A stretch of 64,000 nt of DNA. It comes from Rhytidiadelphus loreus. Taxonomy: Eukaryota; Streptophyta; Bryopsida; Hypnales; Hylocomiaceae. This document shows, one piece after another, positions 25,491 to 37,695 of the stretch. The notes under the pieces were generated by a model. That model worked only from the letters and a program-made list of their open reading frames with translations, was not told the DNA's origin and ran no database searches. Within the stretch, counting starts at the first letter, position 1, and each line of letters opens with the position of its first letter. A program made the position numbers and the translations under genes. The DNA is taken from NCBI GenBank assembly GCA_947034895.1, contig OX344761.1, positions 92,455,447-92,519,446 of the forward strand, given 5' to 3'.

Positions 25491-27107
25491 CATTCAATAA
25501 CTTCTTCATTTGCTAACTTTTTGTAAATAAACTTCTTCTAAAAAATGATTTTTTCATATATGTTTATAATTTATCCTTCACTTTTATGCTTTTATACATA
25601 CAAATGATAACATACAATCAAGTCCAATAATCTTACAAACTACCTATTGTGTCATTCAATTTCTTTTGCAAAATATAGAATACAATTGGCATTTTTTGTC
25701 TTGCATAATTAACATTCAACTCTTATACAATTCCAATCAAGTAGACCAAATTTCAATTTCAAAAAAGGAAAATTTCATGTTTGGTGAATTGCTTCATTTG
25801 ATATTCATGGGTTTACATGATAATTGATTGGAAAACATTGCTAATGAATTTTAAAAATTCAATTGTATGGATATGCAAATAACATCCATATGCACATCTT
25901 TTCTTCAACAAACATGTTCAAAAAAGTTTCAGTAGAGATTTCAATGTTGCATTGACAATGTCCAAATTTTATAAAATAGATATCTCTCTATTGTAATTAG
26001 TGGCATAGAAGATTGACATGAGTGGCGTAGAAGATTTGAGATTGCAACCGTACCACCGTGGCTGCGTTTGTTTATGCCGTGTCGTGAGAAGCTCTTTGAG
26101 CTTCATTACTTCTGTTTGGACCACGCTACTCACAATAGACACCAGAGATGGGTCTGCAACAATGCTGTAAATTTCCAAGACTAAAAAATTTGAAACATTA
26201 ATCGTCATTAAAATAGTTTAAGTCAAATACTTCGGGCTTCTGATTCCTATATTCACAGCGATCGCCGACAACATCACTATTTGCAAAACTAAATCCTATA
26301 ATCCATCTGTTCGAAGCTGTTGTCAAGACTTGAAATTCAAGAAGCATCAATGCTTCATTTTTAGAATTACAAATGATGAACGGGATGCAAAACACTTGAA
26401 GAAAGATTTCAAGACCTTTCCAATACTACTCGACATGTGACTGTTTACTGTTGTAGTCAGCTCCGTGAACGGGGACAAATGCCTCATTGCACCCATGTCC
26501 TCAAGCTGCACACTCCAAGACGAAGCACCCTAGAAACGACATAGTTTTGCATAGTAGTTAGCGATGTGTCAAGATGAGCAGTAATGAAATTTCAATATCA
26601 ACATTACCATGCTTCAGGTGTCTTGGCACTTGAAACAAGCCTGTCGAAAATTCTTTTCCCCTAAAACCCACCCAATACCTCTCCGTATACACTTCAAGAT
26701 CAATGACAGACAAAGCGAGAAAAAGAGTCTGATCATGATTATGAGAAGAACACGTACTTTTGCCAACTTAAACTCCAACAAGATATTGTCAACGAGGCCG
26801 TAATGTCCGCTGATACGCCAAAATGCACAATGCCAAAGATTAGTACCAAAGAGTTCAGGTCAGACTATATTAACGATGGTCTCTAAATGTCTATTCACAG
26901 TTCAAATCCTTCCTATTATAACGTTTTGTACCGAATCCTAATTATCTTTATAATTAGGTGACTAGAGTCCTTTCCATTATCATCCTTTAGACGCTATAAA
27001 GTGACCTCAAAGCCAATCGATCGAACATCATCCATGACAAGGTCTGTTTTTCATAACACCAGTTACTTCCAGGCTTCGAATGGCTTGTATTGTCAGTAGT
27101 CCAAACT
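25491..27107. other. Spacer and 3' flank of PSF2
   Basis: AT-rich to about 25.95 kb, then more balanced composition from 26.0 to 27.1 kb. Minus-strand ORFs at 25969-26208 and 26198-26395 have plausible codon composition but no recognised motif. They could be downstream exons or 3' UTR of the PSF2 gene; this is unresolved. Confidence 0.35.
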
Positions 27108-29538
27108 CTACTGACATTGATATATACAGAGAGATGTATTGAAATACAATGTCCACTCTACTGACAATGACAGACAAGGATGGTCTTCAGTACATACACG
27201 AGGCAAACGATCTGAAGATGCAGGAGTTGATTGACTATCTGAGTCTGGAGGAGCTTGCTTCGTCATATCGTCGTTGTCATGTTTGAAGAAGCTTTGCAGG
27301 GCTCTGACGGTAAAAGCTCGCATCCTATTGACTTCCATGGCAGAAAGATTTTTTAGCTGAAGACAACGACATCCTTCATACAATCAGTTTACAAAATGTC
27401 TTCCAGGAGTTGATACGAAAGAAAGTCAATGATTGAGCGCTTTCCCAGTCAAGAAATTTATAAAACTTAACGCATAATTATCATGATGATGGTTGAACAA
27501 ATCAGTATCAAGCATAATTACAATGGTTCCTTTCTCAAGATTGCCATAAATTCAGCAGCACGATTATCACCTTTACAGCATGAGTCCGACCAGTCAGAGT
27601 TTTTAGACCTTTCTCCAGTTTGTCCCATCTTACATCTTTGATATCTTCAAGCAATGACTGAACCTGTCCAATCAAAACAATTTCCAAACTCAAAAGATTG
27701 TCCTGCTTTCGTGTGCAAGGAACCTTTTCGTGTTGCAAATCGTCATAAACAATATAAACAAAGTAAATAAAGAGGGGGTGGTAACAAGCACGTCAAGAGT
27801 GAGTACCATGTAGTTGTTCTCAAAATCCTCCCGAGCACTTCGCACATGCAGAAAAAATCACAGCTGAATCAAATGAAGTTTTTCATTTTCCTCTTATTAG
27901 ACAATAGCTTTAGAGGACTCAAGCACAAGGAACAATATAATACTATAGAAGGAAACAAAAGTGAGGCACTTTTGAAAATATAATTTGACTGCATATGTAG
28001 GAAACTACAGTTGGAAATGATTAACCCCTTAAGGATGCAGAGACCCGAATTCGGATTGCAATTTGATATATCCAATTTATACTAGATTCTTGTGATATTT
28101 CTCTAACTTTTGTACAATATACATTTGAAAACTCCTCTGTACAAATATTCTATAGTTCAACGATTATATGTACATTTTACTTCAAAAATCAACTTTATAA
28201 TGACCATAATTAGAAGTACAGATTTCAAACTTAAAACAATTTTTTTTTATGAAAATCACCAATGATCCATCGATAATCAATTTTACAAGGGATTCTGAAT
28301 TATTTGTTAAGAAATTGTTCATAAATATCGGTTAGTGTAATAGAAGATCGAACTCTGTGGATATGATCTATGGATCATCAATAAATCCTCCACCGACGTT
28401 TCACTTTACAGCACATCATCACATTTTTGGAAAATTGCACTACCCTTGGGTCCTGAAGGAGGTAAACAAGGCAAGTCAATCTCTATCAATAACAAACTTC
28501 AAACAACAGGTAGAAACTCATCAAAGCAAAAACATACTTGTCAAGCAGCAGCTTGGCTATCTCGACGTAGTGGAAAGGCAGTGGCTGAAACTCACGAGGA
28601 GCTTCTCTCTCCATCTCCAGCACTTCCGTCAACCTTTCTGTGCCAATAAACAACTGTCATGATCAAACATCGATACTGCGTGAGCCACAAGATAATTAAC
28701 TGCTTTCTAGTCGTGCCTCATAATCTAGTAAACATCAAAAATGCATCAGCTTGTCCGTTCTTTCAATGTTACCACCTCCTCAAAGCTACCATAGCGAACT
28801 CACCAACTGACATCCAACTCGGCGGCTGAATTCGACATTTGCTTCTTTTCTTCATTGCTATCCCAAGCCATAGCGGCACTGTTACAGGTATTTGAGGCCT
28901 GAATGGTCCGTAGTCTCCCTGCAATAACGGAAGCAATAGTCAATAAGGTTTCCTCTATTGAGATAAAAACTTTTGCATCCCCTAGTATTGCTAGTTTTCA
29001 ATAGAACCTATAGCTCTAAGTAGAGATACTTCACTAAATACCTCAATGCAAATACGTCATCTAAGTGCTTCACAGACGTCCATTACCGTAATCTCAAGAA
29101 AATTCTTTCAAAACACACCACAAGGAATTATTCATGTAGTCCGTCGATCACAGAATTGTCGAGAAAATGCCACCTACACAAATCATATGAAGCGTATCCA
29201 TTCGAACATTAGGAACAATGTTGATCGACTCGTCCTCCGCCATAAACTCCACCTGCACAGTAGAGCAAAATGAGAGAAAGCCTAAACACCGTCAATTAAG
29301 ACGGTATCCATCCTAGATACTCCAACTGCATCGCATTCAGTAAGATGATCCAAGGGTATGAAGTCTCCGTCAATCGCAAATTCTAATGTCGCGCTCCACC
29401 AATTGAAATGAATACGCATTTGTTTGTGGAATTAATTGGTTCAAAAACAGGTGGAGGAGGCTCTCGAGATTTACAGAAGGGAGCACTTGCCTCAAGCTCC
29501 GTGAAGACAGCAGGCTCCGATGCTCCCTGACCCGCCAT
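27108..29538 (-). CDS. PSF2: GINS complex subunit 2 (PSF2)
   Basis: Subunit of GINS, the CMG helicase cofactor needed for replication origin firing and fork movement. Minus-strand exons: 29538-29491, 29252-29178, 28918-28804, 28637-28538, 27837-27807, 27663-27571, 27356-27108; 236 aa. The reading runs [91 protein letters not shown], then [18 protein letters not shown] and [20 protein letters not shown] with FFKHDND. This is collinear with plant PSF2. Intron 1 uses a GC donor and exon 5 is only 31 nt. After SSDRLPR the tail is not conserved-looking and a GTATGT donor lies there, so the true 3' end may be a further exon. Identity is secure; the last ~29 residues are doubtful. Confidence 0.9.
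28021..28390. repeat. Repeat fragment inside PSF2 intron 4
   Basis: Begins TTAACCCCTTAAGGATGCAG and matches by eye the sequence from 57730 onward (shared landmarks: AAATATTCTATA-TTCAA, TTTTTATGAAAATCAC, TGGATATGAT-TATGGATCA). It is therefore a dispersed repeat inserted in the intron between exons 4 and 5. Confidence 0.65.
29253..29490 (-). other. GC-AG intron 1 of PSF2
   Basis: The minus-strand donor reads CTTGAG|GCAAGT and the acceptor GTGCAG|GTGGAG. Only this donor joins ELE to VEFMAEDE in frame; the nearest GT three bases on shifts the frame. AG|GCAAGT is the classic consensus of the minor GC-AG class. Confidence 0.75.
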
Positions 29539-31590
29539 GGCCGCAGCAAGAAACTGATTGTTGGAAGCAATTGGTTGGAAGAGCTGGCGGGGCAACTGCA
29601 AAGCCCCCTGCACAGCAAACCCTACTGCGCCTCAGTCTCCCGCCAAAATCGAAGGAGTCTTGTACCTCGTGGCACTTTCCACAAATTTCGAACAATGGTC
29701 GGATATCACAAATTTCTCATTTAATGCTGCTTTGTTGATTTGTTGAGATGTAACCATTCTATAAATTTGTACATAGTTTTGGTGACATATATTGTACTCG
29801 CTTGTCAAGGTTGACAAAAAATATTTCTAAAAGTAGATGCCAAAATTGATGGGATATTATTTTTTCACAAAATGAAAAAAATTGTACCGAAAAAAAAAAT
29901 GGACTTTCTATTTTGAAGCATCTGTCAAATCACATTTACCAACTTTAATTAATTATTTTGCTTAGAATGCTAACCTTAACCATTAGGTATGGTAGTAAGG
30001 AGTCCTATAAGGAATATACTCGTGATTACTTGATTAGTATATAAACAAAATGATGTGTTACAACTTTAGTTTTGACAATATAAACCTTTGATGCATTATG
30101 ACATTGCAAGTTGACCGCTAGATATGGTAGTAAGGAGTCCTATAAGGAGTATGCTCATAATTACTCGATTAGTGCATAAACAAAATGATGTGTTACAACT
30201 TTAGATTAGACATATAGCCTTTAATGCATTATGATATTGCAAGTTAGCGAACTTTAAATTGTGTATGTTTATTTATTTAATTTTTATATTTTTTGAATCA
30301 TATGAATGTCATCTTAATTGATAGTAATATATATAGTTTTTATAGAGAATCATAAGATGGAAAAATTGCCTTTGTTGCAAAGGAGCTATGAAAGTCAACC
30401 AACTTGTCTAGTAGTCAAAACTTGTAATCTTTGCATTAGTTGAGATAAATCGTGTAGGTAAGCTTCAAAGAAAATAACAAACATGCTCTACAATTTTTTA
30501 CAATAAAATAGATTTTGAAAATTACTATATACCACTATTAGCTTCCAAAATCAATTAGTTCAAGCACAAAAGGATTCATGTTTGAAAACCAATTAGATAT
30601 TAGAAGTGTTATAATGGTTCATAGTATATTCTAAATAGATAGTTTTTCAACCCAGGCACCTAACAACATTTATTATGAGCACTTTTACATTAGAATACAT
30701 GGTTGCATAGTAAGATGAAGTGCAGAAATATTACATGTTATATTAAAAAATGTTCACTACTGTACTGGAATGTCATGGCACAATTAGGATGGCTTATTAC
30801 CCTTTAACATTGTCTCGTATAATTAACTTCCACTTGCTCAAAATTATTGAGACAGAACCAAACTCTTTTCTACAGTAACATCAAGTTTCACCAGGCTATA
30901 ATTGGTACCTTTCTGTGCCCAACAAACCACTGAGGATCATCTTCCGAGAGATACTTGTTTTGTATCTTGTTACATGTTTAGGGCATTTTCACTTTCATGT
31001 TCAGAGAGCAGAGAAAGAAGTCTCTCAGGAATATACATCTTGACTGAGCAACTCGCCTGCTGAACGAAAAGCAGAGCCATACTACACACTGGACATTGGC
31101 ACCCGATACTAGCAGGCCTTCTTCTAAAACCCATTTGGCGGAAGGCTTGGCAATCAAAGCAAGTATCTCAGTCCATCCATTTGCAAGGAGAAAGAAAATA
31201 GAAGGCATGTGGTGTCAAAGAGAATTGATGCCGAGTTTGAAGCAAGGAGATTTCCAGGCACTTCATTTACGATAGCATATAATATACAGCAATCGACCGC
31301 TAGCCAGGGCAGTCGATTATGATTTGTACTATAATAACAGTCCCTAATGTAGGGAAAGCCCTGACAATCCTTTCTCGAGATAATAACAGCAATCTTCAGT
31401 GTGTCAAACTAGCACAATGTGCATTAGCAAGGTCACCCTGTATCACTGCATTTTAAAGGAGCGTTACTTGCAAGCGAATAAGAACGTTTCTCTTAAACCT
31501 TCATATTCAGTGAATAACCTCCAGGCTGTACCTCACTACTGTGGTTGTGTCGTGAAAAGGGGAGCAGAAGCAGAGCTACGAAAGTTGAGC
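29539..31590. other. Spacer between PSF2 and the HAD gene
   Basis: 29539-29740 is GC-richer and probably the PSF2 promoter and leader. 29750-30900 is AT-rich and contains a 135-base duplication listed separately. From 30.9 kb composition rises again and likely includes the HAD 3' UTR. No other gene seen. Confidence 0.5.
29984..30250. repeat. 135-bp tandem duplication
   Basis: Two adjacent copies starting TAGGTATGGTAGTAAGGAGT at 29984 and TAGATATGGTAGTAAGGAGT at 30119, both ending ATTGCAAGTT. They differ by a modest number of substitutions and small indels. Confidence 0.9.
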
Positions 31591-33067
31591 TCAGGAGACG
31601 AGGCTAGCATTTGCTTCCTCTTGAACAGCGGTAATGTAGTCTTGGCATTGCTGAAGGTCAGTCACCACGGCCACGCCGGTCTCCTTCGCCGCACGCGCCT
31701 CCTTTGTTTCGAAGCGGTCCAATAACAACGCATGCATGCCCAGGGAAGCCGCAGGAACAAAATCTTTTCGAAGGCTATCTCCGATATGCAACGCTTGCTC
31801 TGGGAGGATGTCCCTCCCTGCCCTCAACAGCGCAAGTTTAAAAATCTCAGGATCAGGCTTCTCCACGCCTTCAATCCCAGAGAACACACCAAAATCCCAC
31901 TCATCTCCCTGTTCAAAAACAGAACCGATACAACATGTTAGAAATTTTGAAATATTATCATGACTAACCACCTCAACTCTCTTTGACCACAATGAGACTC
32001 TGCTATGGTAGAGGATACTAAAACCGTGAGGACCTGATCCCGTCTCCTATAATATCCCTGTTACCACCAGCATCTCATCCTCATACACCAGGTTGACCTT
32101 ATTAGCAAGTGGTGTAAGCATGATTTGGTTAAATGTCTTTGTAAACAAATGGGGTTGCCTCCTGTCACTTATATTGGTTAACAACCTCCCACTTTGAAAT
32201 TGCATAAGAAAGAAATACACAGTGATGCGAAATTTGATCTCAACAGATTTGGCTCTTGTACCTAAAAATCCCTCCACAGCTATATATCTCTCAAAAATCA
32301 CTCCTACATTTGCTTAAAGTTAGCCAAATAGTATCCTCTACCTACACAAACAAGAAAGACTTACTCGTTCACTACAAGTCAAAGATAAGGTGGAAGAAGT
32401 CATCACGGAATCTGACCTGCTTGAGTCCTAATTGAGGTAGAATATCGTCACGGTATCTGTAAGATGCATTACTAAGAACTCCAACCATTATGCCCTGTGC
32501 TCGTACCCATCTCAAAAAGGGTTTTGCGTCTTCAAACAATTGGTATGGCACTGAAGACCCAAAGATTCCATAGATACGCTTAAAAACAGCATCATGCTCA
32601 TGGTCGGTGTAGTTATAGCCAGCCTGTTTGCCACACATCGTTTGAATCCACAATAGTAAAAAAACAAGCTCAAATTTGGAGGTTCCGATCCTAAAATCAC
32701 ATCACCGAAACTGAGTGAATTACAATTAGGTTAAAGATGGCACCTCAATGAAGGCCTTCCTAACGCATATCCGCCACCACTCTTGGTTAGGAACATTGTT
32801 GAGCTTGCCAAAGCACGGGTACATCTTGTCCATCTCCTTGTACGCGACCTTGAACCCTTGGTGCATACGCTCGTAATCAGGGCACGGCAGCCCAGCCCTC
32901 TTGGCAGCCATGCAGTAGTAGTCTCCCAAAGCTCCCTTGTAACTCATCAACGTCCCTGTTACATCCACTGTCACGCATTTGAGGGGTTGCGTCGGAGCCC
33001 TCACTGCTTGCTTGAGTAGGGCATGGCCGCTTGCGGTTGCAGCGTGGACAATGGATCTCCTCACCAT
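31591..33067 (-). CDS. HAD-superfamily hydrolase, HDHD3-like, probably organellar
   Basis: Three minus-strand exons, 33067-32744, 32623-32417 and 31908-31591, give 282 aa in frame. HAD motifs in order: motif I DVTGT (Asp35), motif II LSNAS (Ser159), motif III EKPDP (Lys194) and motif IV GDSLRKD (Asp221, Asp226). The Asp two residues after the nucleophile, usual in HAD phosphatases, is Thr37, as the HDHD3 branch also departs from DxD there; the reaction is therefore uncertain. The first 30 residues are rich in Arg, Ala and Ser with no acidic residue, suggesting a mitochondrial or plastid presequence. The cap region contains WWRICVRKAF. The long GC-richer upstream stretch to 34.4 kb is probably its leader and promoter. 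Family secure; substrate unknown. Confidence 0.9.
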
Positions 33068-34450
33068 AGCTGCTACTTACAATCTCTTAGAATGAAGAGA
33101 CAACAGTTGCAGGTAGCAGATAAAATTGCTAATAGTTGCTCTTTTGAACTATGTGCTTGAAAGTTGGGCATTAGGATATCGATCTGCATAACCCACTGCT
33201 GCTTAGTCGAACAATTAACTCAAAGAACAAGATGTTTCTCATGACTAAAGAGGAAGATCAGGTGTAGGTACGAGATTGCAGATACATAAATAAATCAAGA
33301 CCTAAAGTAATACTCAGAACAGTACATTATCTCGCAACATCTGTACCAAACAAATTGTCTTCCTTACACAACAAAATTTGCACGACGAAAGCCTCATATA
33401 CCGTAAGACCCTTCGAGCACATGTACACCCAACTCAGAACGAGCTCTGTTTCACCACTTCCAAATGCTTCATTCCCATAAATACAACCTAATCCCACACT
33501 AAATCCATAGAAGGGAGAGAAATCCTGCAAACTGCACAGCCAGGATCGAATTTAAAACATGTAAACAGAAGAAAAAAAAATACTGTGTATCAAACACGAC
33601 TGCATGAAGATCCTCCAGGGGCATGAACCCAACAACCAGAAAACGGGACACAATTTGACCGGATTTGTAATTCCTCCGATGGCAAGCTCTATCGGCTTTC
33701 GATCAGGGCGAACACAGTTAACCCCATTCACGAAGCTATACAAGGAAGAATACAATTCATAGATTTGAGAGCTGTTTTCCCTGAAATGAAGTCACTCACT
33801 CTCAATGCAACTATCTTCAATTCATTACGCGGAGAAAAACTTAAATCATGTAGCGGCTCCTACACAAGCTTCAATTCACCCTAAAGATTTTCAAATCACA
33901 ACGGCAGAGATCGCAATCAAAATGGGGCAATGGCGGAATAGAATTCATAGGTTTGAGAGCACTTGCCCCTGCAATGAAGTCACCCACTCTCAATGCAACA
34001 ATCCCCAATGCGTTACACTGAGCAAGACTCAAATAGTATGACGGCCTCTACAAAAGCTCCAATTTCACCCTAAATGTTTCCAAATCATAACGGCAGCAAT
34101 CACAGCAAAGAATTCTCAATAGAAATGGAGGTTATGAAAGAGAGATTACTACCTCCCGACACATATCCGAAGCGATACAAATATCTTCTGGAGCTACATT
34201 CCGGCGCTGTGGAGTGCCCTTTTTGTATTGCTCAAAGCTCATCCTGGGCAAGGCAGGGCACTTCGTGGGCGACCCGGGAAACAAAGGGGGGGTTTGAAGG
34301 ACCCCGTTCCGAAATGGCGGGACCCTGCTGACTCACGCTTGTGGTCGAATCGCGGGTCCGGACATTTCGCTGAAGGTGATGCGACATGGTATGCGAAGGT
34401 GACTCGACACATCCGAATTGAATGGATGAAATCGTCAAAATTCATCTGAA
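33068..34450 (-). promoter_or_regulatory. 5' leader / promoter region of the HAD gene
   Basis: Unlike the AT-rich spacer to its right, this stretch has balanced composition and becomes CpG-rich at about 34200-34400. It contains no conserved ORF. It most likely includes the promoter and possibly 5' UTR introns of the minus-strand HAD gene; start sites cannot be fixed. Confidence 0.4.
33754..34112. repeat. ~188-bp direct repeat in the HAD upstream region
   Basis: Two adjacent diverged copies start AATTCATAGATTTGAGAG (33754) and AATTCATAGGTTTGAGAG (33942). Both contain GAAGTCAC-CACTCTCAATGC, CACCCTAAA and CAAATCA-AACGGCAG in the same order. Similarity is roughly four bases in five by eye. Confidence 0.8.
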
Positions 34451-36446
34451 ACAGTTTCGTTATGGAAGTGGATGAATGTTTGATCGATGTTTCTTCTTTA
34501 ATTGTCTACATATTTATGGAATGTAAAGAGGTTCATCAATCTAGTCAAGATTGCAAGTTATAGTCTTAGTAAAGTATCTAGGAAACTTGAAGTAAATCCC
34601 CTAAATTATTCCAACAATTGTTTGAAGTTAGTCAATCAACGACAAATTGGGAAATGAAGCTACTGCTTCCATTTTTTAAGAAGGACAATGATGGAGCCTT
34701 TGCAAGGACAAACTCATTATTGTAGTGTGTTGAAATCTTAGGATCCCTACCATTTCAATTTTGACCTTTTATAAATTTTGCAAAAAAATGTTATATTTGA
34801 ATGGATTTTGTAGATTTCACTCAACATTAAATTTGTAATGTTGTTGCAAGGCACTAAGTATTTGATGGATGACAAAGAATCTTCTTAGAATTTTGTAGAT
34901 CTTTATCCTCATAATTTTGTGTAAAAAGAGGAGGTCTTGTACAATAGTTTGGACCTCCAATGAATGTTTTTGAGTTTATCAAAAAAGATGATTTCCACAA
35001 TGACTAGCCTAGCATTCTAGGGTTAATTTAGTTGCAATTTATCTTTGTGCATTTGAAAATGAAGGATACCTACACACAATAATGGTTGTGAAGACAAAGT
35101 TGCTTGGTTTTAGGTGATACTCTTTAGTCTTCAATTGACAATTCCACTCAACCAAGGGAGGATTAGTGGGTGGTCTCGATTGTCATATCTATAAGGCCTT
35201 GTAGGTCAAACTACTTCCAATAGACCTTTTATTCTTGATGGTTATTGGGCCAATGTTCTCAGTATCATTCATACTAAACAAGATTAGAGTTAATTTCAAG
35301 TGTATTCTAATTTAATTCTATTTGATTAAATATATAGATACTCAATGCAATTTTTTGGCACTAGATACATTGAAAATAATTGCACATAATTTGTACACTT
35401 CAAGCATTGAACTTAATACTTCCTACTATTGAACCAACCATTTAAAAAAATTCTTATCACCAATAATAAAGAGATTTCATAGTAAGCAAGTTTTCTTAAG
35501 TAAATGTTGTGTGCTCAAATTAAAAGGTTTCAAAGTTTGTAGGTAGATAACCTCAGCAACAAATACAAGCTCTATTATTAGTTTTGTGTATATTTAGATA
35601 TTCAATGTGAACACATCATGAAAGGTTGGCTTGGTGACAATTTAGGTTAATGAAGAGAAGAAATATATGATTAAAATATCAAAATATTTTCTAATTTGAA
35701 TGGATGAGATTGGCATAAATCAAACAAATCTTTTTAAATAAGGATGATATTCCTATACTGAAGTGAATGTTCATAAATTTGAATGCATGCTAAATAATTT
35801 TTCATCCATAATCTACATATTTATAGATGTAAATAGATTTATCATTGCTAAAATTGCAAGTTACAATACCTTGAAACATTTGAAAACAAAATCCCCGCCA
35901 ACAACATTCTATATAGGTTGATTATACACTCTCACAAAAACCAGGGTGGTTTTTTATTGAGATTGATACAAAAGAATAGGTAATAAAGTAGGAGCACTCT
36001 CTAACACCTACAAAGTGGCCATGAATGAATACCTCCAATATTCAAAATGACCTCAACTTTCCAAAAAGCAACCAATGAGAGGTGAGGAGTTTTTTGAAGC
36101 AATTGCAACTAATGAAAGTTGAGATGTTGCATGCTTTAAAGATCCATTAAATATAGGTTCCCCTACAGTGTCAACTTTGAAAATTTGTAAAATATCACTA
36201 AAATGTTGAAAAATTACAAAATGACTTTGGTTGCATTTCTCTTGAGTTTGTTAATAACTTCATCAATTATTTTTATCGTTTGGGCTTTGAGGGAGTGGGA
36301 CTACAAAAATTATCTTTTAGGTGTTGTTGTTTTATATATTTTTGTACACTTTGAATTAAGACAAAAGATTGTTGCACCATTATACAACTACCTTTGTATT
36401 CAAACTTTTGTTTGATTCTCTAATTGAAATACCACTTTGAAGAAGA
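34451..36446. other. AT-rich spacer
   Basis: No gene visible. A diverged direct repeat of about 100 bases (CTACATATTTAT...ATTGCAAGTTA) occurs near 34505-34600 and 35810-35900. It could be the trace of a deleted larger repeat. Confidence 0.4.
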
Positions 36447-37280
36447 TTAATCCCTAAAATTCCAAGGCCTTTTTTTCATCAAAAACACTCAATACTATCG
36501 TTTCTATTGCAAAGAGAAAAATAGTTAATTTAAAAAAATATTTAACCATAGGATCTTGCATTAGACTATTATAAGAATGTATAGAAGAAATTTTAAAAAC
36601 TTTGACTATGTAGATTGTAAGATATTTGCATTTAAAGTGAAGAAAACAAGTTTTTTTTGCACCTTAATTACTAAACTAGATTGAGTTTTAAAATGAAATA
36701 CATTAATTCCAATGGTTAGATTGTTTTAGCAAACCAAATCAACTATATAGGACATTTTTTGGGAAAAAATTGTGAAAATTGAGTTTTAAAATGAAATACA
36801 TTAATCCCAATGGTTAGATTGTTTTAGCAAACCAAATCAACTATATAGGACATTTTTGGGGAAAAAATTGTGAAAATTGAGTTTTAAAATGAATGCTACA
36901 ATTATTTTCTCGTGATGATACAATGATTGCCTGTAAAACAAAAAGTTCCATAGTTTTCATTACTAATTGACATCAAATGAATCAAAACTTTACATATAGA
37001 CAATAATATAATCTTTGAGGAAAAAAATTAAAAATTAAAAAAATTCAATATTTTGTGATTTTTTTTGTATTGCCTAGCAGACTAATTTTTGGACTTAAGG
37101 TGGCTTAAATTTTGATCCTAGGGAACAACTGAAATAAAAACTATATTCCTAGAAAGCCAAATGAATGTGATTTCCTATCTTCAAAAAAAATTTAGAAAAT
37201 CATATCAAAAAATGAAGTCACACAAGTCTATTCGAAATCCCAAGAGTCCCCCAACAGGACTTTGGGACTTTAGGATCTCA
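36447..37280. mobile_element. TTAA-bordered element, decayed copy D
   Basis: Left end TTAATCCCTAAAATTCCAAGGC, then sequence matching the element at 43879 (CAAAAACACTCAA, ATTTCTATTGCAAAG, GTAGATTGTAAGATATTTGC). The far end is degraded but still alignable (CGAAATCCCA...GGGACTTTAGGA at about 37229-37275). It contains a 98-base internal duplication. No ORF. Confidence 0.7.
36681..36890. repeat. 98-bp tandem duplication within element D
   Basis: TTGAGTTTTAAAATGAA starts at 36681, 36779 and 36877, giving two full near-identical copies and a partial third. The related element at 43879 has this segment once, so the duplication arose in this copy. Confidence 0.9.
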
Positions 37281-37695
37281 ATAACTTGAATGAATGGACT
37301 ATTTCCAAGAGATTTATTTATCCAACCACCAATGTGTTTTGAACCTACAATAGTGTGGCCAGGTCTATTGGATAGTGGTTGAAGAAGCAATTTGTTACTC
37401 ATTAATCTAAACCCTATACTATTGGGAAAGACAAAAAAACATCTTTTTAACAAATGGAAAAGCCATGTAGGGAACAAAGAACTATTTTTTGTATTCATTG
37501 GAAGGAATAGTATGTAGGTTTGGACACCCAAACTTAGTAAATAATGATAGCAATATTTTTAAAGAAATGTTGATTTCCCAAATATGGATCACTATGTAAT
37601 GTATATTGGCAATTTGTACTCATTTCTCTATATCTAAATTAAAGCCATAAAAATTGTCTTTTTTGAATTTGAGCCCAACTATTGAGCTTATCAAG

